From Melanocharis versteri (Eukaryota > Chordata > Aves > Passeriformes > Melanocharitidae), in the NCBI GenBank assembly GCA_013397845.1, contig VZTG01010070.1, forward strand, positions 1,729,435 to 1,793,434: a DNA stretch of 64,000 bases. Direction: 5' to 3'. Position numbers and translations under genes: made by a program. Below the pieces are notes generated by a model. The model was not told the DNA's origin. It did not search any database and saw only the letters and a list, made by a program, of their open reading frames with translations. Positions within the stretch are counted from its first letter, which is position 1. Every line of letters begins with the position of its first letter. Positions 25,801 to 37,400 of this stretch are shown here, one piece after another.

Positions 25801-28800
25801 ATGAACTTAATTTGAAATATAAATGAAAAGCTATGATTTCTGCTTCCCACTGTCAAATCATTATCAGTCAGTTTTAACTTTAGATCATGAACAAGATAAA
25901 GATCCCCAATTCCACACAAAGACTTTCACAAACGTCTTCACCTGAAATATTAGGATTTGTACAGATTTTTTTTCTTAATTTCAGAATATTTTTAACTGAA
26001 GAACAGGGCAGTTACTTTTGCTCCAGGAGAAACTGCAATTTTGTTACTGTGTTCCTGATACATGAAAATATGTGAAATCTGTAAATTTATAATAAAAAGT
26101 TCTGAAACAAATAGAGATAAATCATAAGAAGCATTTTTATTCATATACATAGAATCAACACAAGAAAGTGAAATTATAATTAGGCAGTTGCTATATAACT
26201 TCCTATCATTTAATTATTGTATGTGAGTTTCTTAAGTGCATTTTATGCCATGTAAGCAGCAATCCAGGACAGACATTTAATCACTACATGTATTATGCAT
26301 TATTAGAAATTAATTCAGTGAACTATTTCAAAGCTGTCTCATTTTAACTAGGTCAAATTCTGTTACCCAGAAGTGCAAGGAATCTGTGTTTAAAATTTAA
26401 ACAGGTTGAAAGAAATTTAAACCGCAGTTCTGAATGGAGAATTATTTTAAGCGACATCTCTCAAACAACCTAAACTTTCTCTGGATAGAATGATGAAGTC
26501 TGATTACAGGGCAAGAGGAAAGTGCTACGTTGAGCTGTTCAAGAATACAAAACAGTCATTTAACTTCTTGGAGCGCAGGTGTGAGATCTGACTTATGAGA
26601 GGTATGTTATTTTCACCTCACGTTCAGGTTCTTGTAAGTGATTTCCCATAATTCTAGAATAATCCCCTGAAGAAACGAGAAGCTGGTTATATAAAACTAA
26701 AAGTTTGTGTCACTGTTTCCCATTGCTGTGCTGTTGCCATCTTGTATGTGCCAGAAGCCACAAGTACCAAGTCCAATGTTGAGCTGTGAGAAACTCAGAG
26801 AACAATGTGTTCTTTGATCAGAAACACCTTCTACAAAATTGGGAAGTAACTGTGATCTCTATTTTAAGCTATGCAGAAAATTTTGAAAGCATTTGTTATA
26901 GTAGGAAGCTGTAATATACATCAGAGGAAGATTTTTTAGTTAATGATTCCTGCTTGATCACATTTTAGTTCTAGAGTGAAAAACCATTAAAATTATTTAT
27001 ATTTATAATCTGATTCTATCTCGTCATCCCAGTATACTGGGAAATATTCAGCTGAAAGGAATATTGTATACTACGAACTATTACGCTGATATTATTGTAA
27101 TTTTGTTAGTAGCCTGTTTTTTTGCAAGAGTACTGAAGATTGCACAAAAGACTAGCAATACATATGTTCTGAGGGTTACCCTGTAAGAATTTTACTGATA
27201 ACTTGATTTTAGTCATGTAACTTGGAAGATTACATTTCCTAGCAATGTGGAGAGATGAAAGTCACAAATTCCATTTGCTTCACCAACAAAAATGTTTATT
27301 AACTTTGATCCTGAAATAATGAGTGAACAGTAGATAGTTAAGGAAGAACTAATTTTTTTGTATATTGGAATACACCTACTTTTTTAAGCAGTTCTAAAAG
27401 TGTTTCATCTACATAATAAAGCCCCATATTTGGTATAAAACAACGGAAAACAAATTAATTTCTCAGCTCCGCTATTTAATTGTTTAAAAAAATTATAAGT
27501 CAATTTACAACCTACTCCAATTATTCCACATGATCTTTGCATTTCAGACATATTAACCAACCTAGCTGAAGCAGCTGTAGTTCTATCTGGATTTCTGTGC
27601 CTAAGCATTTCAATAGATCACTAAACTGTGATAGTGGCAGAGAATTTCTAACTCTCATTTGAAGAGATTATGTACCACTACCCATGTGCAACACTCCATG
27701 AACCAAAACAGAGAACCTCTGGTGTAGTTCCAGTCATATGACTATCAGAAGGAGATACGTCAAATATGGAAGTCAGTGAGGAGGAAGAGAATTAAATATC
27801 GCAAAAAATGTTGCCTCAGAGATGCATAAGAAATTTTAAAACTAGCTAGAAGTTTTAAGGTGATCCAGAAACATTAAACAGGCATGATCTTCAAACATTA
27901 TCTACATATTTGCAGGGTCACATTTCTGAACTGGGTTACACCTACCTATGTAATTACCACCTCTGTAACACAATTAGCCATTAAAAAAAACCCCCTTTAA
28001 TAGAAACCTACTTTTGCTCCTTGCTAGTGGCAGCAATGACAATCAGAAGGTGCCTAATTTTTTCTGCATCTGTTGGTAAAACCGCATGTACAGCTTCTCT
28101 CTACAATCACCCCTGGTGTAGGCATCTGCAACCAACTGAAAAATCAATTAAGGGACAGCATAGACAGCAAAACTGTATTAGAACATAACCAAGTTTCACT
28201 GCTTTACTGCTTAACAATACTGCTAAAAATGATAAAAACAGTTCCTTAAAGCAAGGGTGTTTCCCCCCCCTCCCTTTTCTTTTTCCCTCAGGATACTTGT
28301 TAGACATGCAAAAAATGCATAAGAAACATGGTTAAACTTGGCTGCAAACTTCTCAGAATTATTCTACTGAGAGCAGCCCATTCATCTATTCCAACCCACA
28401 GAGCATTACATTTGTAGCATTCTCTCCTGAACTTTCTTCCATTTGGATGCTGGGACTCAAATCTTACTCCAAGGGAAGGCAGGGAGACCAGGAAAAGCCA
28501 CCAGACCACAGCCAGACACTAGAGGCTAACTGGGAACATTTTTCAGGTGTTACAGAACATCTTTGCTAAATACTTTTAAAGCCATGTTGAAGAAATACCC
28601 ACAACAGACATACACCAATGTAGGAGTCGTCAGAAATGAGCTTGCTTGCCTATCTCCAACATCAGCCACCTTCCAATTTCTTGGGATCTGCAAAATATAC
28701 ACATACCAAAGGCCAAAAGTACAAGCATATTTATTCAGTTCTATTCAGGCAATATTTGCATAATGAATCTACATCACTACTTGGCTAAGCTACTATTATT

Positions 28801-29395
28801 ATTAGATACTATTAAATGCAGTTATTTGTTTAAGTTTCTCTCACCTTGATTTAAAGGTAGGGTGCATTTTGTAAGGATTTCTACTAGAAAAGGTAAGAAT
28901 ATGAGTTTAGGTATCTGTTACCAGAAAAGACTTTTAAAAGCTAGACGAATCCAAATTGCTAAACTGATAAAATAAGCATATTTAATCGATTTTCACACTA
29001 CATTTGTTTTGTAAAGAGCGTCATATCAACTAGAAGTGATGTACTATTTTTCCTTCACCACTCTTCATTAGCAAACTCTAGGGAGATGTGAAAAGGTCAG
29101 ATTTCCTTCTTTGGGTTTGCCTAAATTACTGAATGCTTTATAACACACTTAGAGCAGCTCTGTCAGCTCCTCCTGACGTTGCTTAAATAAAACCTAAAGA
29201 AGTACATTGACATCACAAGAGTCACAGCAAAAATTTGCAGCCACAGTGGGACATTTTAAGCCAAACATTCTGCTTACACAAGGTGCTTCCAGAGCTTTTG
29301 CTACATCCATTTTTCCCTTAAGTAAAGAGGTACTGAAAAGTGTACAGCACCAAGTGCCCCCATTAAGCATCAGCAACTAGAAGCGACTTTTCCAT
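22850..29395. other. AT-rich non-coding stretch
   Basis: No known gene is recognised. The most exon-like items, all on the minus strand, are 23038-23129 and 23234-23270, which are phase-compatible with each other and have good splice signals, and 28012-28100. They are discussed as findings because no homologue is recognised. The rest is AT-rich intergenic DNA with stop codons in all frames. Confidence 0.5.
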
Positions 29396-29635
29396 TAAGG
29401 GAATAGAAATTTAGCAGAAAATAACACTCCCTTTGCATTCCAGCTGGTCCTCAGAGATCAGAGGGGCTGGGTGTGACCAAGCTTGACTTCTGATTAGAAC
29501 CAATTCAGCACTATAGGTCTGGCTTAGTTCAATAAGAACCTCCATGGTTTCAGGTTCATAAATAGTATGGTTTATTGAAAGCAACAGGAAAGCGGGTTCA
29601 GGATTGCCAATGATAAGGGCACTAACAATGGATTT
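29396..29635 (-). mobile_element. LTR-like dispersed repeat, copy 1
   Basis: This segment is clearly related to 30977-31262. Shared blocks include GCAGAAAATAA, a TTGCATTC.(A/G)GCTGGTCCTCAG stretch, ATCAGAGGGGCT, CCAATTCAGCAC and TTCA.TAA-AAC. On the minus strand it carries an AATAAA signal (reverse complement of the TTTATT near 29570) ahead of its end at about 29396, as in an LTR. I infer a solo or partial avian endogenous-retrovirus LTR. No coding remnant was seen next to it. Confidence 0.45.
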
Positions 29636-30976
29636 TGTTTTTTAAAGGTACTGATAACCTGAGTACAAATAATTAAATATAAAGAATCCATTTAGATTCT
29701 GTATTTATCTAGAAACAGTGTTTTTCCTCTGAAGACGATTAACCAAAAACCTCAAGAGAAATTATCTCCCACCTCTGGTATAGCTGCAATACTACAGAGA
29801 GAAAAGCAAGGGAAGTTTACTTAGAGAGATTTCCATGTTATTTCAGGATATGCCCTTCTGGAAGCAGGTATAGGATGGAGCTATGGGAGAAAAAAGCTAT
29901 AACCAGACTTGTGTGCTTCTGGTTATTTTGTGTGTTTTTAATAAGAAGCACTTAAAAGCCTGGAAGGAATCAATGTTCTGCAAAAGTAGTATGAAACATT
30001 AACCGTACAGGACAAGCAGACAATTGAATGCAACCAACCCTCACAGCAGCTGCTGTGAATAGGATCTCAGGCTGAACAAACAAATGCCCAAAACCATGGT
30101 TGGAAACAACAAGAAATACAGCCAGAAATACAGCATATCCTGGCAAGCCAGCAGTGTACATGGCTCATCATTTCAAAAGCCAACAAACCTCCTACTCCCG
30201 TGTCTGGCACAAAGCAGACTGTGAGCAGAGCAGCTCAAACAAGCGAGGAGATGCCAGCTCTCAGGAAGCTGCCATAGGAATGCAGCTGTTCCAGCACCAC
30301 AACCTGTTCCCCTGTGCTCTGCACCCATCACAGCTGGTAAGAACACTACCCCACTCAGAGGTGACAGCTGCCAGCCAGGGAGGGAGATGGGGATGTACCC
30401 ACGGGGAATGACCAGGCACACAGGAACGGTGGCCCCATCACTTCTCAAGCCCTGCCTGCCCACAGCACAGGTACAACACTGCTACCTCCAAAAGAAATGA
30501 AACAAATCCAGCTTCCAGTCTTGGCTTCTCTACACTGCTAGTAACAAACAGTTTGGTTTTCCTATGAGCCTGTAGTTATGGTGTAATGTCTTTGGCATAA
30601 ATCTAAGATTTCAAAGAAAAATGTCCTTGTTCTAAATACTTAACTTTCAACCTGAAAGTCAGTAAAAGAAGACAGCGCTGTCACTCTATTATCATACCAG
30701 GAGTGACATTTGAAGGACTAAAGCAGCCTTGAAAACAAGGCAAAATCAAATGAATACATCTGTTTCCTGACAGCTTTTAGAAAACCAAATACAATGTGTG
30801 GGAGAACACGGGGAATAAGAGGCTGAGAAGACTCTACTGGGGAATTAAATGGGAAGGACTAGAAAATGGCAAAGCTGAATACATATGATTCAAGACTGAG
30901 CAAGAATCCATATCCTAATTTTAAAAAGTGACAAAAAAGTGAACAAGAAGTTGATGAGGGAGTTTCTTGTGCTAAG

Positions 30977-31262
30977 TGTAAGTAAATTTGGCAGAAAATA
31001 AATCCCCTTGCATTCTGGCTGGTCCTCAGTTATCAGAGGGGCTCGGGGTGGCTGGGCCTAATTTCTGAGTAAAAGCCAATTCAGCACAGTAAGTGAGTAA
31101 CAGAAGTGCAGAACCAGTTCAGCACTACAAGTTCAGTCACATTCCATAAGAACTATCAAGGCCTGATTCACAAATAGCAAATCATTGAAGCAGCAGAAAT
31201 GCAGATTCTTCTTGGATTTCCAGCAGTGATTCAATTTCTTGCTCAGAAACTGATGTGCCTCT
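30977..31262 (-). mobile_element. LTR-like dispersed repeat, copy 2
   Basis: Second, diverged copy of the repeat at 29396-29635, in the same orientation and about 1.58 kb away. The left boundary may be the TGTAAG at 30977. It extends through a CCTGATTCACAAATAG block and a TTGGATTTCCAGCAGTGATTC block that correspond to the right part of copy 1. Same orientation and short spacing would fit the two LTRs of a small non-autonomous element, but the 1.3 kb between them shows no recognisable retroviral coding sequence. Independent insertions or segmental duplication are equally possible. Confidence 0.45.
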
Positions 31263-31264
31263 CA

Positions 31265-34170
31265 TGTAACAGATGTGTAAAGAAGAACAATAAGCTAAAT
31301 AAGGAATTAAGTTATCCTGAATAAAAGAAGCCTGTCTTCTGAAGTATCATATGGATTACGATGCTGAAGTTTTACCACACCCTCTGTAAGTATCTAAAAG
31401 TACAAAAAACCTCATTCCAGTTGCAGAAAAAGAGCAGAGGAACACAAATTAGCTTTACAGTCTACCAAAATTCAAACCATTTTTAGTATCTCAAGCCGTA
31501 ACTTATCATGTTCAATGCGGCAGAACAAGTTTCATACTACACTTCTAAGAAGTGAAAATGAATCTTCTATTACATCAAGCCACACATACAAAATCCATAT
31601 TTCTACACTATAATTACATTGTGTAAAGATTATACTCTGGACTTCATTCAGATGTCTCACAAAAGGCATTCTGTTTTCTAAAGAATATGCATCTATTTGA
31701 TGAAGCTCATCTTCCAGGATAAACTTTAAAATATTTTCTATAGGCCTGCTACAAAAAAAAAAAAAAGAAAAAAAAAGTCAAAAAAAGTCATGGAGTTTTC
31801 TGATCAGATTTTTTTTGTTGTCTAAACCAAGAAGTCCGGAATACGGATCCTCTTATGGAAAAACCCCAGCAGCACTGTAGATAAGTAAAAGACTTCTCAG
31901 GGAAAATGAGACAGAATGAAGAAAAAAAGGACAGTCTCTTGATAAGATTTAAGCTTTAAGCTTCCAAAATCTACTCAAAAAAGGAATATTATATTCCTAG
32001 CATGTAAACACTATCCTCATATCACTAAATGCAAGTTAGGATTATACTCTTTAAACATGGAAGGCAGTTACTGCAGCAAACAGATTTATAAAAATACAGG
32101 ATTAGTAAATCCAAAAAGACTGAATATGTAACAGTCTTAAACATTACCACAGTATCTTTGAAGTAACATGTTGCCTCAAGAGGGAGGAATCGTTCAGAGG
32201 AAAATGAGTAGGAGAAAGGATACGTAGACTAAAAAATGCAGAAGGCTGGAAAAGCAATCAAACTAAGAAACAAGTGACCCATCCTAATTATCTCCGATAG
32301 CAGATGCTGCCAACAGATGCTCTCACATTATGCTCCAAGTACAGCTGTGAGAACCAGAAATAGATACCAAAGATGCTAAACTCCGAAAGATGCATCCCTT
32401 GCACCTCGAGAAGAGATACTTGAGATAGCACTCCAAACTGACAAAGCATGCTTCTTCCAATCACCTTTGCATTGTGAAGCAATCCAAGTGTACACCGAGC
32501 CCTTTTGCTTAGGCTGTTAATTTCCAGGCTTCGCAGGTATTGGCAGAAAAAGGTATCAAGGGTTATTAACAGATGCGCTAACCCTAAGAAACAGTTTATT
32601 CAAGTCATAGTTGTAGTGTGATGACAGTTACATTGTCTTGCCTCATTTATCTTGGCTAGTCAACAGAATTGTACAGAAGACAGTAAAAGCTATTTTGGGA
32701 AAAAAAACAACCCAAAACATTTCTAACTGTCAAAAAAATTTTACACTAGAAATAATAAAGGAATTATAATTTACTTAAGTATCTCAAGGGTTATAGCTCT
32801 TGGAATTTTTTTTCCTGATGCAGGTTCAGCCTCTAAGTGTCACAAATCATTGAAGTTTGAATAAAAAACAGCTTTATGACATCTGTATCTGTTCAGACAT
32901 AAACCTAATAGCTGGAGCAACATAAAAGACCAGAGGAGATCTGCACATCAGCAGATCACAGAAGTATAAATAGCCTAATGCAAATGACAACTTTCTGATC
33001 CTTTCAGGATGCTGGAAATCTCCAAGGGCTATGCAGAGAACTCCATTTTTCAGAGCAGCATCCAGTTTCCTGGGGTCTGATTAATTTAAGGTTCTACAAA
33101 CTGCAAGAGTACAGTTGTAGCAAGGAGGAAAACATCTACTTCCCATACTGTGGTCTTTGATTCAGTGAAATACTCCAGTGCTAATATCTGCTATAGTCTT
33201 GGTCAACAGCCAGAAAAAACACCACTGAGGTGTTCAGCCTTTCCCCATAGCAGACATAATTCCAACCACCACCAGGATAGTGTTTCTTCTGATTTTTACA
33301 CTGGCAAAACTATAATAAGCTGGACTCAAACACTCTTAAGAAAATAATAGGCCATCATTTACATTCAGTGAGCCATCATCAAAGCAAAAGTAATGTATAA
33401 CTTTCTAGAATACACAATTTTTTTTAATCATGCCTTAACCAATGAGAGCAAAATTACTATAAATCATATATTCGTGATTTTCTAGGCTCCTTTTAAGAAA
33501 CAGAAGGAGAGAAATTACACCACATCCAATCCTGAGAGCACTGCAGCTCCTCTGCTTTAAGCAACACAAAATTCTTACTGGGCTGCAAAATGCGATCCAG
33601 GCTCCAGTACCAGTTAGCTGAAAACAGATGGCAGTGCAGAGAGCCCGGGTCCCCGGAGAGCTCGCTAATCGAGTCACTCGGTAACTCAGAAAGCTTTCGT
33701 CTAGCAAACAGACCAGTTCAGTTCCCTCTGCAGCCCAGCTGGGCCAGCAGCAGGCAGGGCTGTGGGATCACGATGGCTGATCCCTGCATGTCCAGCGGGA
33801 CACTTACAACCGGCAGAGAAACCCAGCCTTTCTGCACTACTTTTGGATGACCGCTGTTTCGGCTGCTGCCATCCAGGACGCGATTGCTACCGCTGGAGCA
33901 CAGCCGGGACGAGCGGGCCTGGTCTGGCAGCACAGCAGGGACACCACCACTGCCGCTGTCCCTGTCCAAAGGCCATCCCTCTGGTGCCACACTGCTCCTG
34001 CAGCGATGAACCCAGGGATGGGGGTACGGGGCGATGTGTGGGAGCAGCTCACACCCCTTCTAACAGATACAGGCCCCACGCCCAGAGGCAGATGGTCTTC
34101 GTGCCCCAGCGCAATCCTCCTGCACAGAAACCCTGATGAATCGGAACTGCGTGTGTAGGATATTCAGCCT
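31265..34170. other. Upstream flank of CNEP1R1, no assigned gene
   Basis: AT-rich DNA becoming GC-rich beyond about 33.6 kb. An A-rich tract lies at 31753-31790. Three minus-strand segments (31618-31748, 32465-32583, 33579-33617) are open, protein-like and bordered by AG and GT dinucleotides in the right places. The donor sites are weak and no homologue is recognised, so they are not annotated as a gene. Confidence 0.45.
31753..31790. repeat. A-rich low-complexity tract
   Basis: Runs of A interrupted by single G and by the doublet GTCAAAAAAGTCA. Read on the minus strand it is a long polypyrimidine tract ending TGTAG immediately before 31748. Confidence 0.9.
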
Positions 34171-34173
34171 GCT

Positions 34174-34437
34174 GCTCGTGCTTGTAGCTTGCAAGAGCTT
34201 TGCTTGGCCCTGCCGAGATCACAGGTCAGTCTTGCTGGACCTGTTTTCAAAAGCAGCCTTCAAATCTGTGCACTGCAATGGCTCTCGCAGGCGCCTGGGC
34301 GAGCAGCCTGGCCGTGCCGGAGCGCTGGCTGCTGACTGCAAGTGGGAGGGGTGGAGAAAAGCCCCCGAATGAACGAGTGTAGAGGTTGACCCCGGGCCGT
34401 CTTGAAGGAGGAATATTGTATCTTCTTTTCTAGCTTT
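34174..34437 (+). repeat. 264 bp direct duplication, copy 1 (probable assembly artefact)
   Basis: Identical to 34680-34943 except for a single base (CCCTGCC at about 34209 versus CCCTACC). It starts GCTCGTGCTTGTAGC and ends TTCTTTTCTAGCTTT. Copy 1 continues directly into the GC-rich sequence holding CNEP1R1 exon 1. Copy 2 continues into a different sequence. Near-identity and the single N beside copy 2 point to a contig mis-join rather than a biological duplication. Confidence 0.93.
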
Positions 34438-34470
34438 CCCGGTGCGCGCCGCTCCGCCCGCCCGCCCGCC

Positions 34471-37400
34471 ATGAACTCCCTGGACCAGGCTGAGGGTGAG
34501 TGCGGCCGCTCGGAGCGAGCCCGGAGCTGCTTCTTCGGCGCGCCGGGAGCCGCCGGCTCTGCGCCCGGGCTGCCCGAGCGCGCTGCCCCGTCCCTGCGGA
34601 GCGGGACGAAGCGGCCGCGGGAGGCCTCGGCTCCCTCTGCACCGCGCTCCCGGCGCTCCTCCTCGGCCCAGACAGGCGNGCTCGTGCTTGTAGCTTGCAA
34701 GAGCTTTGCTTGGCCCTACCGAGATCACAGGTCAGTCTTGCTGGACCTGTTTTCAAAAGCAGCCTTCAAATCTGTGCACTGCAATGGCTCTCGCAGGCGC
34801 CTGGGCGAGCAGCCTGGCCGTGCCGGAGCGCTGGCTGCTGACTGCAAGTGGGAGGGGTGGAGAAAAGCCCCCGAATGAACGAGTGTAGAGGTTGACCCCG
34901 GGCCGTCTTGAAGGAGGAATATTGTATCTTCTTTTCTAGCTTTTATTTTCCGGAGAGACATACACTGAACAGCCCGCTCAGATCATGTGAGGATGTCAGG
35001 ATGCGCAAAAACAAAAGAAAAAGCCGCGACGCTGCTGTTCGATAAATAAAGTCGAGCACAGCTGTTTGACAACACCCGCCCTGAGCCGGCCGAGCCGCGC
35101 CCNCCGCGCTCCCGGCGCTCCTCCTCGGCCCAGACAGGCGAGCTGGGGCGGGGTTCCGGGGCCGGCTCGGCGTCCTGCGCCCGGGGCGGGCTGTGCTGCT
35201 CCCCGGCCGGCCCGGAGAGCAGGGCCCGCGGGAGGGCCTGTGCTGAGGGGCGGCTGCCTGCCCTGGGAGGAGGGAGTGCCCGCGGTTCCCTCTCGGTGCC
35301 GCTGCTCGGCTGTAGCTGATGGAAATCCTCGTGTGCGGTGGGAGCTCCTTGCCCGCTCACGGGTTTTTGCGTGAGGCGCGTTTCTTACAGCTCTTGAGCC
35401 CCACTAGGCGTTACACTGTGCCAGGGCTCCTCTTGCTTTGGAAGAACGCGACCTCAAATAGCCCCTTCTTGTCTGGGGACACTTGATGGTTTAGGTTACA
35501 GGTTCTTTGAAGTTACAGCTTACAGAATGCCAAAACCCTGAAAAGAGTTTTTAGCGTCCAGAGACTGGTAGAGATTTTAAAATGGGCCAGTGTTTCGGAG
35601 TTAGCAGGTGTTTAGTAGCTGGCACTAGAAGTAGGTAGTGTCGACACAAACCGGTAGTCCGGCGTTGTCAGGGCTTTGTTGCTATGCTTGAGCAAGCTGA
35701 GGGATCCCAGAAGTGTGCCCTGCTAGTCACAGCTGCCGCAGGGATCAACTCAGAGAAGGTGCTTAGAATGTGCATAGTTGAAAATAAGTTAAAACTTGCA
35801 TTTTCTTTTTTCTGGAAATGTTTTTTTTCATTTTTGGTTTCAGTGATGTCTGCATTGTGAGTGCTTTCTTGAGAGCTTTGTTGTCAATAGCCTTTTTTTG
35901 TGCCTTCAGGGTGCTGTTTCTCAAATAGCAGGTTTTCATGTGGTGCCTTGTGTTCCCCCTCTCGCTTCAGTGACTAGTTGGAGGGGTTTGTGCTAGTCAG
36001 GGAACAGTTAATTAGCTGTAATTGCCGGCAGTGGTTTAACTTCCCCAGAAGGGAAGTGGAGGACAGGCCATTAACTACTGTGTTCTTGGCAGTAATTAAG
36101 ACTAGTTAGCAGTTCCGTGGCTGAAGTCAAGATACTATGATCTTCCCCCATAAATTCACCTGCAAACCACTTAGGAATAAATTCAGAGTTTAGAAAACTG
36201 CTTTCATAGTGATCATAATAGATTTATTTCTTCTAAGCTTGTTCTTTAATTGCCTTATTGTGGTAACTAATACAGCAATAGTTGGAAGTTGAAGTTCCGC
36301 ATTGATGCTGATGGAGACTTTAGCTGAAAGTTAAGTTGGTCCTAATTAAAACTTAACTCCAGGTAGAATTCTGGCTTTGACTGGAATGTTGTCAAATACT
36401 GACCTTGTTGAACAGAAGTGTAAATCTAACCTGGACTTAAGGTGAAACGGCTCCTTGGAGACAATTAGGAGGATTAACTTGAAATGGATTTAGCAGCAAT
36501 TTCAGTGGAAAGACCATGGGAGAACAATGGCAATAAGAAAGATCTATTTTTAAAAAAACAATGATTAGAGTAAGATCATTGGAGTAGTGTTTGCCATGGG
36601 ATTTTTTGCATATGTGTGTGTATATATATCATGGGACTCAAAGTTTCTACAAAACAAAGTCATCAAAGCCACACTGCTAAAAACAATCCCTTGAACAGTG
36701 GCAAATGGCCAACTTTTTTTTAAATTCCCATTATATTGATAATAGAACATAATGGTTTCCTGATTATACTTAATACTTCAAAATGTGATACTTTTTTCTG
36801 TTTTGAGAGGCAATTTAAGTTACTATAAATCTAATTCAATATTTCCAAAGATGTCTGAAGTAGTGTGACTTCTCAATTGTATTGATTTTTCTTTTTTGTA
36901 GGTGGGAATGTTTTTTGCATTTAGATTAGCTCCACCGCTGTACTTTTTACCTGAAGTTGAGTAAAGCTACTATGACTGGGCTTTTATTGCATATAAATGA
37001 TCATTGCATTGGTTTTCTCTGCCTGTTTAAGAACTGGGCGTGCATGGGGGAAAAGTGAATTCCTTGTATCTTCTACTTTAAAATTTGACTAAGTAGATGA
37101 AGATCTAATTATGCTTGATATACATCCTCCCCAGATCTCAAAGCTTTTGAAAGAAGACTTACTGAATATATTGCATGTTTGCAACCAGCTACAGGACGGT
37201 GGAGAAGTAAGTTTGATGTTCCAAGGAATAAGTAGGATTCTGTCTTTCAAGCTTGTTAGATTTACAAGCGTGTATCTTTATTTAAGTTGCCCAAAGGAAA
37301 ATTTGTATTTAGACTTGCTTTAAAATTTGTGGCATACATTCAAACACTCTGCAACAAGTTAATACAAGATAATAAAGTAATACTTTAGCCAGAGTTAGAA

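Larger units (their letters stand above)
34400..35390 (+). promoter_or_regulatory. CNEP1R1: CNEP1R1 CpG-island promoter and exon 1 region
   Basis: Dense CpG, GC-box-like CCGCCC repeats just before the start codon, and a sharp GC fall after about 35400. Housekeeping promoters of this type lack a TATA box, and none is obvious here. The island contains two single-N joints (34679, 35103) and a duplicated block, so the order of its parts cannot be trusted. The segment 34944-35102 may really lie between the block ending at 34437 and exon 1, which would make it core promoter or 5' UTR. Confidence 0.7.

Noticed and set aside
28043..28135. Minus-strand 30-codon segment after TTTTTCAG, with CREKLYMRFYQQMQKKLG
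   Set aside because: It looked like a terminal exon at first, but an overlapping frame is equally protein-like and no upstream exon joins it in phase.
31320..31385. Minus-strand open segment containing GVVKLQHRNPYDTSEDR
   Set aside because: It has an acceptor-like start but no GT donor where the frame needs one, and it runs into a stop. A stretch this short is easily open by chance.
34260..34878. Open frames on both strands spanning the duplicated CNEP1R1 promoter blocks
   Set aside because: They run through the false contig joints and the N at 34679. The only supported coding there is the 25-base exon 1 at 34471-34495.
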